Source of the DNA: an uncultured Oscillospiraceae bacterium
GTDB lineage: Bacteria > Bacillota > Clostridia > Oscillospirales > Ruminococcaceae
Direction: 5' to 3'
NCBI GenBank assembly: GCA_934488695.1
Contig: CAKSSH010000010.1
Coordinates: 1-42,764, forward strand
Length of the DNA: 42,764 bases
Position 1 is the first letter of the stretch. Each line of letters starts with the position of its first letter. Of this stretch, positions 32,385 to 41,384 are shown piece after piece. The notes under the pieces are model-generated. The model was not told where the DNA came from, ran no database searches, and saw only the letters and a program-made list of their open reading frames with translations. Position numbers and translations under genes: made by a program.

Positions 32385-33470
32385 ATGAGCAGAGTGTACA
32401 ATTTTTCGGCAGGACCGTCCATGATGCCCGAATGGGTGCTTAAAACCGCAGCCGCCGAGATGCTGGATTATCACGGCAGCGGCCAATCGGTGATGGAGAT
32501 GTCTCACCGTTCCCCGGTTTACGAGGAGATTATTCAGGAAGCGGAGGCTCTTTTGCGTAAAACCCTTTCGATTCCGGACAATTATAAGGTTCTTTTCCTG
32601 CAAGGCGGAGCTACAACACAGTTTGCGGCTATTCCGCTTAATTTTATGAACGGCAGCGGTAAAGCGGATTACGTGGTATCCGGGCAGTTTTCTAAAAAAG
32701 CAGCTAAAGAGGCCGAGAAATACGGAGATGTTCGGATTATTGCCTCGTCGGAGGATAAGACCTTTTCTTATATCCCCAAAATCACCCGGCAGGACATTCG
32801 GCCGGACGCGGATTATGTATACGTTTGCTTTAACAATACCATTTTTGGCACGACCTTTCCGTACATTCCGGACACCGGAGACATTCCGCTGATTGCCGAT
32901 ATGTCTTCCTGCATTCTTTCCGCACCGGTGGATATTTCCAAATTCGGAGTGGTGTATGGCGGTGCCCAGAAGAATATGGGACCGGCCGGCTTGACGGTGG
33001 TTATTGTCCGGGAGGACCTTTTGGGCAATGCACGCAAGGATACGCCGGTTATGCTGGATTACAAGGTACAGGCCGACAACGGTTCAATGTACAATACTCC
33101 GCCGACCTATGCCATTTACATTCACAAGCTGATTTTGGAGTGGGTTGACCGGGAAATCGGCGGTATTGAGAAGATGGAGAAAATCAACCGTGAAAAAGCG
33201 GCGATTTTGTATGATTATTTGGACAGCTCCAGTCTTTTCCGGCCGACTGCGGCGAAAGAGGACCGTTCGTTGATGAACGTTTGCTTTGTGACCGGGGACA
33301 AGGAGCTGGACGCTCTGTTTTGTAAGCAGGCGGCGCAGGCCGGCTTTGTGAACATTAAAGGGCACCGCTCGGTGGGCGGTATGCGTGCGTCCATTTACAA
33401 TGCCATGCCGATAGAGGGCGTGCGTCAGCTGGTCGCCTTTATGCAGAATTTTGAAAAAGAACACCGGTGA
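32385..33470 (+). CDS. serC: Phosphoserine aminotransferase
   Basis: This 361-residue PLP enzyme turns 3-phosphohydroxypyruvate and glutamate into phosphoserine. It begins with the typical VYNFSAGPSMMPEWVL; the PLP lysine lies in YGGAQKNMGPAGLT; and the C-terminal GHRSVGGMRASIYNAMP binds the substrate phosphate. Length equals the family norm (about 360). ATG 32385 gives the conserved N-terminus and has a modest AGGTG upstream; the earlier in-frame TTG at 32355 is rejected. It is first in the serC-serA-phosphoesterase-aminotransferase operon. Confidence 0.96.
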   Translation: MSRVYNFSAGPSMMPEWVLKTAAAEMLDYHGSGQSVMEMSHRSPVYEEIIQEAEALLRKTLSIPDNYKVLFLQGGATTQFAAIPLNFMNGSGKADYVVSGQFSKKAAKEAEKYGDVRIIASSEDKTFSYIPKITRQDIRPDADYVYVCFNNTIFGTTFPYIPDTGDIPLIADMSSCILSAPVDISKFGVVYGGAQKNMGPAGLTVVIVREDLLGNARKDTPVMLDYKVQADNGSMYNTPPTYAIYIHKLILEWVDREIGGIEKMEKINREKAAILYDYLDSSSLFRPTAAKEDRSLMNVCFVTGDKELDALFCKQAAQAGFVNIKGHRSVGGMRASIYNAMPIEGVRQLVAFMQNFEKEHR

Positions 33471-33485
33471 GAGGGGCAGCAACAT

Positions 33486-34640
33486 ATGTATCAGATTCAA
33501 CTTCTCAATAAGATTTCGCCGTTAGCCCTGGAACGGCTGGGCAGTGATTATGCTTGCAGCGAGGAAGCTGCGGCGCCGCAGGCAGTATTGGTGCGTTCGG
33601 CGGCCATGCATGATATGCAGCTGTCTCCTGAAACGCTTTGCGTCGCCCGTGCCGGCGCCGGCGTTAATAATATTCCGGTTGACCGCTTTGCCCAAGAGGG
33701 CGTAGTGGTGTTCAACACACCGGGTGCCAACGCCAATGCCGTTAAGGAATTGGTCGTGGCGGGGCTGCTTTTGGCCTCCCGTCGGATTTTGCCGGCGGCC
33801 GAATGGGCTAAGACCTTGAAGGGCAGTGGTGACGAGACCTTGAAGCGGGTCGAAAAAGGAAAATCTCAATTTGTCGGGCCGGAGATTGCCGGGAAAACGC
33901 TGGGCGTTGTCGGCCTCGGCGCAATCGGGATTTTGGTGGCACAGGCCGCCCGCGCACTCGGAATGAGAGTCGTGGGGTATGACCCGTTTTTATCGGTACA
34001 GAATGCGGTTCGTCTTCCGTCCGACGTTCGGTTGGTTCAAACGCTGCAGGAGCTGTATCCGCTGTGTGACTATATTACGCTGCATCTGCCGCTCAGCGGC
34101 GAAACGCGCGGCATGATTTGCCGGGAAAGCCTTGCACAAATGCGCGATGGCGTACGGATTTTAAATTTTGCGCGTGACGGGCTTGTCTGTGAGGAGGAGC
34201 TGCTTTCGGCGCTTGCGTCCGGAAAGGTTGCACGTTATGTGACCGATTTCCCGACCGACGGGTTTATCGGTGTTGAAAATGTGGTGGCATTGCCGCATTT
34301 GGGTGCCTCAACCCCCGAGTCGGAGGATAACTGTGCTGTCATGGCGGCTGACGAAATTCGCGATTATTTGGAAAACGGGAACATTCGTAATTCGGTCAAT
34401 TTCCCTGCGCTGCAGCGCGCTCCGGTTACGGCCGGCGTCGTTCGGGTCTGCATTCTGCACACAGACGGCGCCTCTGCACAGGTCGCGGCGGCGGTGATGG
34501 GTGCCGGCGAGTATGCCTCGGCGAAGCGCGGCAATGTCGGCTATACCGTATGTGATACCGACGCGGCCGGCGCGCAGAAAATCACCGCTGCGTTAGGCAA
34601 TGTTGATGGCGTTTTGCGTCTGCGGTTGCTTGAAAAATAA
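33486..34640 (+). CDS. serA: D-3-phosphoglycerate dehydrogenase
   Basis: This 384-residue NAD enzyme catalyses the first step of serine synthesis. It shows ARAGAGVNNIPVD, the Rossmann motif GVVGLGAIGILVAQAA, the catalytic Arg in LNFARDGLV and the catalytic His in ALPHLGASTPES. The C-terminal 70 residues look like a short ACT domain, which may bind serine for feedback control. The typical vertebrate-style extra ASB domain is absent. ATG 33486 follows GAGGGG, 15 bases after serC. Confidence 0.95.
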   Translation: MYQIQLLNKISPLALERLGSDYACSEEAAAPQAVLVRSAAMHDMQLSPETLCVARAGAGVNNIPVDRFAQEGVVVFNTPGANANAVKELVVAGLLLASRRILPAAEWAKTLKGSGDETLKRVEKGKSQFVGPEIAGKTLGVVGLGAIGILVAQAARALGMRVVGYDPFLSVQNAVRLPSDVRLVQTLQELYPLCDYITLHLPLSGETRGMICRESLAQMRDGVRILNFARDGLVCEEELLSALASGKVARYVTDFPTDGFIGVENVVALPHLGASTPESEDNCAVMAADEIRDYLENGNIRNSVNFPALQRAPVTAGVVRVCILHTDGASAQVAAAVMGAGEYASAKRGNVGYTVCDTDAAGAQKITAALGNVDGVLRLRLLEK

Positions 34641-34658
34641 AAAATGGGAGCGGTTTTC

Positions 34659-35783
34659 ATGAAAGAAAACAGAACCATTCCGAAGGACTTATTTGTATAT
34701 GATCCCGCCGTTTATGTTGTCGGGGAGGAATACTGCATTGTCTTCAACACGCTGGTTGAGGGGATGGGCTGGATAGAGGTAGACGGAAAATCGTATGTTC
34801 AGGATTGCTGCGGCCTTATTCCTTCCGATCTCAAGGTGCACAAAGCTTATCTGCCGATGGCGGCGCTGGATGCGGCCGGTAGTTACGATGTTGTTTTTGT
34901 GCCGGTTTATGACCGTAAGGCGTACTTTCCGCTCAGCGGAGAACGTCAGCAACGCACATATGCTTTTCGAGCGCCGAACCCCGAAAAAAAGGACTTTCAT
35001 ATTTACCATTTGAGCGATACGCACTCGGCGGTCAAATATCCGGCGCTTGCCGCCCGATTTTTCAAAGATGATTTAGATCTTGTTGTTTTGAACGGAGACA
35101 TTCCCAATCAATGTGAAACAATGGATCATATTATGGCTCTGTTTGCTCTTTCTTCCGAGATAACGCACGGCAACATTCCGATTGTTTTTTCCCGCGGCAA
35201 TCACGATAACCGCGGTGCGGCGGCGCAATTCTATTATCGCTTTACGCCGACGGATCATTTCGGAAATCCTTTTTTCACCTTCCGTATCGGAAAAATCTGG
35301 GGCATTGTGCTTGACTGCGGTGAGGATAAAGAGGACAGCCATCCGGAGTATGGCGGCATGGTAAACTTTCATCCGTTCAGACTGCGCGAAACCGAGTTTC
35401 TGCACAGGGTTATTGCCGAGCGGGAAAAGGAGTACGATGCGCCGGGGGTCGAGTTTCGTTTTGTGGTATGCCATATCCCGCTGGAAGAGGAATGGAACGA
35501 GCATGAGCGAGAGGTGTATACCGATTGGATGGCACAGCTAAACCATATCGGAGCAGACCTTATATTGTATGGGCACGCACATCGTGTGGAGTTTATGGAG
35601 GGAATGCGCGAAACCCGCTTCGGCTTGCAAAAGGCACCGTCGATTATCGGCGGGGATCCGCGCGGCGAGGATTATAAAGGCGCCGCACTGACACTGCGGG
35701 AGGACGGCATTCTCTTGCAATTCACCGATAAAAAGCTCAGTGTACTGGAAGAACACTATATTAAACGAGCAAAGCGCAGCTGA
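34659..35783 (+). CDS. Calcineurin-like metallophosphoesterase in the serine operon
   Basis: This 374-residue protein has an N-terminal beta-rich domain (to about residue 105) resembling the fibronectin-like lead domain of purple acid phosphatases. A complete metallophosphoesterase domain follows: LSDTHS, LNGDIPNQ, SRGNHDNR, VVCHIPLE and YGHAHRVEF supply the two-metal site. No signal peptide is seen, so it is cytoplasmic. ATG 34659 follows GGGAG; the upstream in-frame ATG 34644 has no ribosome binding site. It lies 18 bases after serA. Its substrate is unknown. Since serB is not in the operon, a phosphoserine phosphatase role is conceivable but unproven. Confidence 0.87.
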   Translation: MKENRTIPKDLFVYDPAVYVVGEEYCIVFNTLVEGMGWIEVDGKSYVQDCCGLIPSDLKVHKAYLPMAALDAAGSYDVVFVPVYDRKAYFPLSGERQQRTYAFRAPNPEKKDFHIYHLSDTHSAVKYPALAARFFKDDLDLVVLNGDIPNQCETMDHIMALFALSSEITHGNIPIVFSRGNHDNRGAAAQFYYRFTPTDHFGNPFFTFRIGKIWGIVLDCGEDKEDSHPEYGGMVNFHPFRLRETEFLHRVIAEREKEYDAPGVEFRFVVCHIPLEEEWNEHEREVYTDWMAQLNHIGADLILYGHAHRVEFMEGMRETRFGLQKAPSIIGGDPRGEDYKGAALTLREDGILLQFTDKKLSVLEEHYIKRAKRS

Positions 35784-35814
35784 GCGGCGCATTTTCTCGG
35801 AAAGAAGCAAATTC

Positions 35815-37089
35815 ATGGAAAAATTAACGCAAATGGACCCGCAGCGGCTGAAACAGGCACACCTTCAATTTTTGCAGGAATACGAGGATGTGCGTGCGCT
35901 CGGTCTTAATCTTAATATTGCGCGGGGAAAGCCCAATGCTGCCCAGCTGGATCTCAGCGCGGAGCTTTTGCATTGTATTGAGCCGGAGGACTTGGTATGC
36001 GACGGGGTTGATTATCGGAATTACGGAATTTTGGACGGGATTCCGGAGGCCAAAGCACTGTTTTCTCGTTTTCTCGGCGCCACGCCGGAGGAAACGATCA
36101 TTTACGGAAACGCCAGCCTGAATATCATGTATGACGTTATCGTGAGGGCGTTGCTGTTCGGCGTCGGAGAGGGAAAGCGGCCGTGGGGGCAGCAGGGAAA
36201 GATCAAGTTTCTTTGTCCGTCTCCCGGATACGATCGCCACTTTGCCATTTGTGAGCAGCTCGGTATTGAGATGATCCCGATTCGGATGACGGATGAGGGT
36301 CCCGATATGGATACGGTGGAACGGCTTGTAGGAGAGGATCCCGCAATCAAGGGCATCTGGTGCGTGCCGAAATATTCCAATCCACAGGGGATTGTTTACA
36401 GTGACCGTACGGTACGGCGTTTTGCGTCGCTTCGGTGCGCGGCAGACGATTTTCGGATTTTCTGGGATAATGCTTATTGTATTCATGACTTGTATGAGCC
36501 GGTTTCACTGCTGAATTTGCTGGAGGAATGTAAAAAGACCGGTAATGAAAATTTACCGTACATTTTCTTTTCTACCTCCAAAATAACCTTTCCGGGCGCC
36601 GGAGTGGCTGCTATGGCCTGCAGCCGTGAAAACTGCGCTTGGCAGAAAAAACGGATGTCGGCACAGACAATCGGGTATGACAAAATCAATCAAATGCGGC
36701 ATGTAAAGTTTTTCGGAGATGAAACGGGGGTGCTTTTGCAAATGCAGCGGCACGCCGAAATTCTTCGTCCCAAATTCGAGGTTGTTTTGGACGCGTTTGA
36801 CCGGGAGCTTCAACCGCTTGGCTGTGTGCATTATCTGCGTCCGCGCGGGGGATACTTCATCAGCTTGGACGTGCTTGAAGGCTGTGCCCGCCGCACAGTG
36901 GAGCTTTGCAAAGAGGCCGGCGTTATTTTGACGGACGCCGGAGCGACCTTCCCGTATCATCATGACCCCGAGGATCGAAATATCCGAATCGCACCCTCCT
37001 ATTTGGATGTATCGGAAATGGAAATCGCCTGTCGGGCGTTATGCGCGGCGGTAAAGCTTGCTTGCAGCGAAAAGCTTTTAAAGAAATGA
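35815..37089 (+). CDS. Class I aminotransferase (aspartate aminotransferase-like)
   Basis: This 424-residue PLP enzyme belongs to the group annotated as aspartate/MocR-like aminotransferases (Pfam aspartate amino-transferase). It carries LNLNIARGKPNAAQLD, the YGNASLNIMYD start of the PLP domain, KYSNPQGIVYS, the cofactor Asp in FWDNAYCIHDL, the catalytic Lys in STSKITFPGAG and the carboxylate-binding Arg near the C-terminal RIAPSY. ATG 35815 gives MEKLTQMDPQ; the longer reading overlaps the phosphoesterase gene. The ribosome binding site is weak. It may supply glutamate or another amino acid for transamination beside SerC; the exact substrates are unknown. Confidence 0.9.
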   Translation: MEKLTQMDPQRLKQAHLQFLQEYEDVRALGLNLNIARGKPNAAQLDLSAELLHCIEPEDLVCDGVDYRNYGILDGIPEAKALFSRFLGATPEETIIYGNASLNIMYDVIVRALLFGVGEGKRPWGQQGKIKFLCPSPGYDRHFAICEQLGIEMIPIRMTDEGPDMDTVERLVGEDPAIKGIWCVPKYSNPQGIVYSDRTVRRFASLRCAADDFRIFWDNAYCIHDLYEPVSLLNLLEECKKTGNENLPYIFFSTSKITFPGAGVAAMACSRENCAWQKKRMSAQTIGYDKINQMRHVKFFGDETGVLLQMQRHAEILRPKFEVVLDAFDRELQPLGCVHYLRPRGGYFISLDVLEGCARRTVELCKEAGVILTDAGATFPYHHDPEDRNIRIAPSYLDVSEMEIACRALCAAVKLACSEKLLKK

Positions 37090-37123
37090 AAAAAGCCGGG
37101 GATTTTAAATCCCCGGCTTTTTA
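37089..37123. terminator. Bidirectional terminator between the serine operon and the antiporter gene
   Basis: A nearly perfect palindrome with GCCGGGGATT/AATCCCCGGC flanked by A and T runs, which works on both strands. Confidence 0.92.
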
Positions 37124-37133
37124 AAATCTTTTT

Positions 37134-38411
37134 TTATTGAACCGCGCTGCCGCGGGAGGAGGTACGTTCCTCACTTTGAATTTCACCGGCTGCCGAAAGC
37201 GCCATTTTGGTGAACAGCGGGCCGACCAACTCATAGATTAGCACGGCAAACAAAATAATATTGCGTATTAATCCGCCGTCTGTCTCTCCGAGCTGCATGG
37301 CGGTTACCGACATGCCCAGTGCAACTCCGGCCTGCGGCAGCAGCGTGATACCGAGATAACGAACGGTGTTTCGGTCACAGCCGACAGCTTTGGCACTGAA
37401 ATAGCTGCCAATATATTTTCCGACAGATCGAAACAGGATAAACAGGACGCCGATAAGGACAATTGCTCCGTCGGAAAAAACCGAGAGCTTCAGCTCTGCG
37501 CCGGAAAGCACAAAGAAAAGGGCAAAAAGGGGAGCGGTCCAGCGGTCGCACCGGTCCATCAGCTCCGCAGAAAAATCACACAGATTGCAAAAGACCGTTC
37601 CCAGCATCATGCAGGAAAGCAGGGAAGAAAATCCGATGGTCACGCCGCCGATGCTAAACTTTTGCATGCAGATGCCGACGGTGATAAATACGAAAGCAAC
37701 CGCCAGTGAGAGCCGTTTGGAGCGCGAATGAAAGAATCGTTCAAAAAAGGTCAGCAGCAGGGAAATCAAGACGCCGAGCAATAGCGAGGCGACAATTTCC
37801 AGCAGCGGCTCTACAATGATTGAAACAAAGTCGGGCGACCCGGTTTGCAGGGCACGGGCAATGCCGAAGGACACCGAAAAAATCACCAAACCCACTGCGT
37901 CGTCCAGAGCAACAATAGGTAACAGCAGAGAGGTCAGCGGACCCTTGGCCTTGTATTGCCGAACAACCATGAGCGTGGCCGCCGGCGCCGTTGCGGCGGC
38001 AACCGCACCGAGCGTAATGGCGGCCGACAGCGATAGCTTATCAGGCATGAGACAGTGCAGAACGATCAAAGCGGCATCCACCAACAAGGTTGCGGCAACC
38101 GCTTGGATAATGCCGATGATGGTTGCCTGCTTTCCGGTTTGCTTGAGTTGAGACAGGCGAAACTCATTGCCGATGGCAAACGCAATAAAGCCGAGTGCGG
38201 CGTCACTGATAATCCCGAAGCTCTCTGTGCTTTCTGCGCTGTGAAAACCGATTCCGGGCAGCCCGAGAGCACCCAGACAAAACGGCCCGATCAGCACGCC
38301 GGTGATCAGATAAGCAGTAACGGCAGGAAGCTGCAGACGTTTGGCGACCCGGGACATCAGCAGCCCGAGCAAAAGCGCCGTTCCGACGGTTAATAAGGTT
38401 AAGGCTTCCAT
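37134..38411 (-). CDS. Cation:proton antiporter (CPA2 family)
   Basis: This 425-residue membrane protein has about twelve to thirteen helices and exchanges Na+ or K+ for protons. Typical segments are LPAVTAYLITGVLIGPF, the second-helix LGFIAFAIGNEF, and the ion-binding VALDDAVGLVIF, where the Asp-Asp pair marks electrogenic CPA2 exchangers of the NapA/KefB type. There is no C-terminal RCK domain; the tail is short and polar. ATG 38411 follows GAGGGA. It is monocistronic, with its own strong promoter, divergent from secD. Confidence 0.92.
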   Translation of the reverse strand: MEALTLLTVGTALLLGLLMSRVAKRLQLPAVTAYLITGVLIGPFCLGALGLPGIGFHSAESTESFGIISDAALGFIAFAIGNEFRLSQLKQTGKQATIIGIIQAVAATLLVDAALIVLHCLMPDKLSLSAAITLGAVAAATAPAATLMVVRQYKAKGPLTSLLLPIVALDDAVGLVIFSVSFGIARALQTGSPDFVSIIVEPLLEIVASLLLGVLISLLLTFFERFFHSRSKRLSLAVAFVFITVGICMQKFSIGGVTIGFSSLLSCMMLGTVFCNLCDFSAELMDRCDRWTAPLFALFFVLSGAELKLSVFSDGAIVLIGVLFILFRSVGKYIGSYFSAKAVGCDRNTVRYLGITLLPQAGVALGMSVTAMQLGETDGGLIRNIILFAVLIYELVGPLFTKMALSAAGEIQSEERTSSRGSAVQ

Positions 38412-38448
38412 ATTTTTCCCTCTTTTTAAGATAGTAAATCACTTTTTC

Positions 38449-38477
38449 AGTATAGACCGGCACCGATAAAAAGTCAA
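38449..38477 (-). promoter_or_regulatory. Promoter of the antiporter gene
   Basis: Minus-strand TTGACT (38472-38477), 17-base spacer, TATACT (38449-38454). Confidence 0.87.
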
Positions 38478-38510
38478 GTTGAAAAGGTTAGAAAAAGTGT
38501 ACGGATATCG

Positions 38511-38539
38511 TTGACTTTTTCCGGGAAGAAATGTATAAT
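38511..38539 (+). promoter_or_regulatory. Promoter of secD-secF
   Basis: TTGACT (38511-38516), 17-base spacer, TATAAT (38534-38539), divergent from the antiporter promoter. Confidence 0.9.
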
Positions 38540-38599
38540 ATTTTCGTACGCATTTTCATAGATGTGTGCGCCAGACAAAAATATCACGGAGGACTGTTC

Positions 38600-40009
38600 A
38601 TGAAACGAGCGCATAAAGCTACATTTTTTGTTGTTTTGGGCGTCATCGTTCTGCTGACCTATACGACTCTGTTCGGCATCAGCAGTATGTATGGCGACAA
38701 AAAGACGGTCTACATCAAGGGCGGAAACGACATCCGCTGGGGAATTGATATTCGCGGTGGTGTGGACGCCACTTTTTCGGCCCCGGACAAGACAGATCTT
38801 TCTGCGGAGGAAATGAAAAAAGCCATTGACTCTGCGCAGGAGGTTATCAAACAGCGCCTCACCAGTCAGAATATCACCGATTATGAGGTGTATGGGGACT
38901 ATGCGCAGCACAAAATCGTTGTGCGGTTTCCATGGAAAGAGGACGACGAGAGTTTTGACCCGGAGGCAGCCATTCAGGAGCTGGGCGAAACAGCGGTTTT
39001 GACCTTTAACCTCGGAACGGGTACGGATTCAAACGGTAAACCGACCGGCGAAGTGGTGCTTCAGGGCACGCAGATAAAATCCGCCTCGGCACAATATGAT
39101 ACCAACAATGGTGGTTGGTACGTTGCGCTTTCCATGACCAGTGAAGGCGCGCAAGCTTTTGCGACTGCGACTGCGGCGCATATTGGCGAGAGCATTTCCA
39201 TTTGGATGGATGATACCATGATTTCGGCGCCGACGGTTCAGTCGGCTATCACCGGCGGAAACGCAATCATTTCCAATAACAGCGGCAGCTTTAAGCAGGA
39301 GGATGTCGAGAAGCTGGCCCGTCAAATCAATTCCGGATCTCTGCCTTTTAAGCTGGAGGTTTCAGGCTTCAGCACTATTTCGCCCGAGCTGGGAACCGGT
39401 GCAAAAGACGCCATGGTTATGGCCGGGCTGATTGCGCTGATTTTGATTTTTATTTTTATGACGCTGATATATCGGTTGCCCGGATTCGTGGCGGGAATTG
39501 CGGTTATCGGACAGGCCATCGGAGCGGTAGCATGCGTATCGGGCTATTTTGGCGGTATTCCGAGTTTCACGCTGACGCTGCCCGGTATTGCCGGTATTAT
39601 CCTGTCTATCGGCATGGGTGTTGACGCCAACATTTTGATTTCCAACCGTATTAAGGAAGAGGTGCTGTCCGGTAAAACGCTGGACGGTGCGATTGCTATC
39701 GGCTACAAGCGCGGCTTTGCCACGGTTTTTGACAGCAATATTACCATGGTCATCAGTGCTGTGGTCCTGATGGGTGCCTTCGGGCCGACCTCCGGCTTTT
39801 TTGCCAAGCTGCTCTCTCCTTTGTTCAGCTGGTTCGGCGCAACAACGGCAGGCACTATTTACTCCTTCGGCTACACGCTGATTGCGGGTGTTGTGTTTAA
39901 CTTCATCATGGGCGTTCTGGCTTCCCGACTGATGATTCAGTCGCTTGCACGCTTTAAGGCGTTTCGGAATCCTTGGCTCTACGGAGGGAAGAAAAATGCT
40001 GCAGAATAA
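38600..40009 (+). CDS. secD: Protein translocase subunit SecD
   Basis: This 469-residue RND-like membrane protein uses the ion gradient to help pull secreted proteins through SecYEG. It has one N-terminal helix, a periplasm-facing P1 domain (with IDIRGGVDATF), and five C-terminal helices with GMGVDANILISNRIKEE carrying the ion-coupling Asp. It is shorter than E. coli SecD (615) because the large outer domain is reduced, as usual in Gram-positive bacteria. ATG 38600 follows CGGAGG; a longer reading starts at the -10 box. The secF gene starts inside its 3' end. Confidence 0.95.
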   Translation: MKRAHKATFFVVLGVIVLLTYTTLFGISSMYGDKKTVYIKGGNDIRWGIDIRGGVDATFSAPDKTDLSAEEMKKAIDSAQEVIKQRLTSQNITDYEVYGDYAQHKIVVRFPWKEDDESFDPEAAIQELGETAVLTFNLGTGTDSNGKPTGEVVLQGTQIKSASAQYDTNNGGWYVALSMTSEGAQAFATATAAHIGESISIWMDDTMISAPTVQSAITGGNAIISNNSGSFKQEDVEKLARQINSGSLPFKLEVSGFSTISPELGTGAKDAMVMAGLIALILIFIFMTLIYRLPGFVAGIAVIGQAIGAVACVSGYFGGIPSFTLTLPGIAGIILSIGMGVDANILISNRIKEEVLSGKTLDGAIAIGYKRGFATVFDSNITMVISAVVLMGAFGPTSGFFAKLLSPLFSWFGATTAGTIYSFGYTLIAGVVFNFIMGVLASRLMIQSLARFKAFRNPWLYGGKKNAAE

Positions 40010-40928
40010 AACCTTTGATTTTTTAAAACACGCGAAGCTTTTTTATATTATTTCCGCGGCAATTGTTGCTGTTGCTGTTTTGGTGACGGTCTTTTTCGGT
40101 CTGGAGGTAGACATTGAGTTTAAGGGCGGAACGGTTTCCAATTACAGCTATACCGGCGAGCTTTCACTGTCTGATGTACAGGCGGCGGTCAAGGAGGCGA
40201 CCGGCTATTCTTCTAAGGTTCGCTCAGTCGAGAATGCCGTTACCGGAAAGACCAATTTGAACATTTCAATTTCCGAAGACATTTCTTCCGATGAACAGGC
40301 CAAAATGACAGATACGCTTGCCAAAAAATTTGCTGCCAATCAAGTGAAACTGACGGATGCATCTTCGGTCAACCCTATGAACGGTCGCAGCTTTTTCATC
40401 AAATGTCTGTTGGCCGTTGCTTTGGCGGCGGTGCTCATGGTGATTTACATTGCCATTCGGTTTCGCAAAATCGGCGGTTGGTCAGCCGGAACAACAGCGG
40501 TGATTGCACTGATTCATGACCTGATCGTGGTCTATGCGGTTTATGCGATTTTCCGGATTGAAATCGGCGGAAACTTTATGGCGGTAATGCTGACCATTTT
40601 GGGTTATTCCATCAATGACACCATTGTCGTGTTTGACCGAGTTCGTGAAAATAAGAATATTTACGGTAAAAAGCTGCCGGTGGCCGAAAATGTTAACCGC
40701 AGCTTAAATCAAGTGCTTTCTCGGGCAATCAACACCACTTTGACAACGCTGATTGCATTGGCCGTTGTGGTAATCGTGTCCCTGATGTATGATATCACTT
40801 CAATGTTTGATTTTATTTTCCCGATGGCGATCGGCCTGATTTCCGGCGTTTATTCGTCTCTCTGTCTGGCTCCGAATATTTGGGTCCTTTGGCAGCAGCA
40901 CAGCGAAAAGAAGAAAAAAAAGCGCTGA
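39996..40928 (+). CDS. secF: Protein translocase subunit SecF
   Basis: This 310-residue partner of SecD has six helices, the VDIEFKGGTVSNYSY start of the outer domain and the signature YSINDTIVVFDRVREN. ATG 39996 follows ACGGAGGG inside secD; the two genes overlap by 14 bases, so translation is coupled. The C-terminus is a run of Lys, as often seen. Length is close to E. coli SecF (323). No terminator follows directly; the next plus-strand one is at 41158. Confidence 0.95.
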   Translation: MLQNKTFDFLKHAKLFYIISAAIVAVAVLVTVFFGLEVDIEFKGGTVSNYSYTGELSLSDVQAAVKEATGYSSKVRSVENAVTGKTNLNISISEDISSDEQAKMTDTLAKKFAANQVKLTDASSVNPMNGRSFFIKCLLAVALAAVLMVIYIAIRFRKIGGWSAGTTAVIALIHDLIVVYAVYAIFRIEIGGNFMAVMLTILGYSINDTIVVFDRVRENKNIYGKKLPVAENVNRSLNQVLSRAINTTLTTLIALAVVVIVSLMYDITSMFDFIFPMAIGLISGVYSSLCLAPNIWVLWQQHSEKKKKKR

Positions 40929-41157
40929 TGATTCCCGCAGGACAGGCACGGCGCTGCTCAACGTTCTGTTGAAACGCCTGAAGAAAGCTGACGTTTTTTC
41001 GCGGGATGGCTTACGGCGGAACGTTTCGGATTTCTGTTGAAAGAAGCGGATGCTTTTTTGCAGGGAATAGATGCGGCAAGGCGCTGCATAAAAAGCCGCG
41101 CTTAGATGGCTGGCTTTAGGAATTTGCAACAATAAGCCGACCATCTTCAAGGATAAC
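40929..41157. other. Intergenic stretch after secF
   Basis: No convincing gene. It holds a decayed-looking direct repeat (CTGTTGAAA near 40966 and 41032, each followed by a T6 run) and an imperfect hairpin (41104-41116 with 41134-41146, 11 of 13 pairs). With the terminator behind it, it could be the 3' untranslated region of the sec operon or a small RNA; I see no good promoter for the latter. Confidence 0.35.
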
Positions 41158-41205
41158 AAAAAGACGACCATGCATGAGAAAAGTGCTCCTGCATGGTCGT
41201 TTTTA
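41158..41205 (+). terminator. Terminator downstream of secD-secF
   Basis: ACGACCATGCA (41164-41174) pairs with TGCATGGTCGT (41190-41200) around a 15-base loop, flanked by A5 and T5. Confidence 0.83.
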
Positions 41206-41294
41206 TGTTGCTGTGCATTTAAATGCTATGCGCGATTTGCTGCTTTGGTCAGTTCAATTGATGATGCCCCTCGCGTGTGGAAGCGGCTGCTTTT

Positions 41295-41341
41295 AAAAAA
41301 ATCGGCATATCCGGTTGGAAACAGCCGGATATGCCGATTTT
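41295..41341 (-). terminator. Terminator of ackA
   Basis: A perfect 17-bp stem (41298-41314 with 41325-41341) is followed on the minus strand by a run of T. It lies about 45 bases after the ackA stop. Confidence 0.9.
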
Positions 41342-41384
41342 GGGGGCGCTGATCTCGAATTTACCTCAATTTGTGCCGATTTTT

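Noticed and set aside
40800..41171. Minus-strand frame of 123 codons between secF and the terminator
   Set aside because: It starts inside a terminator hairpin, ends inside secF and has no ribosome binding site or motif.
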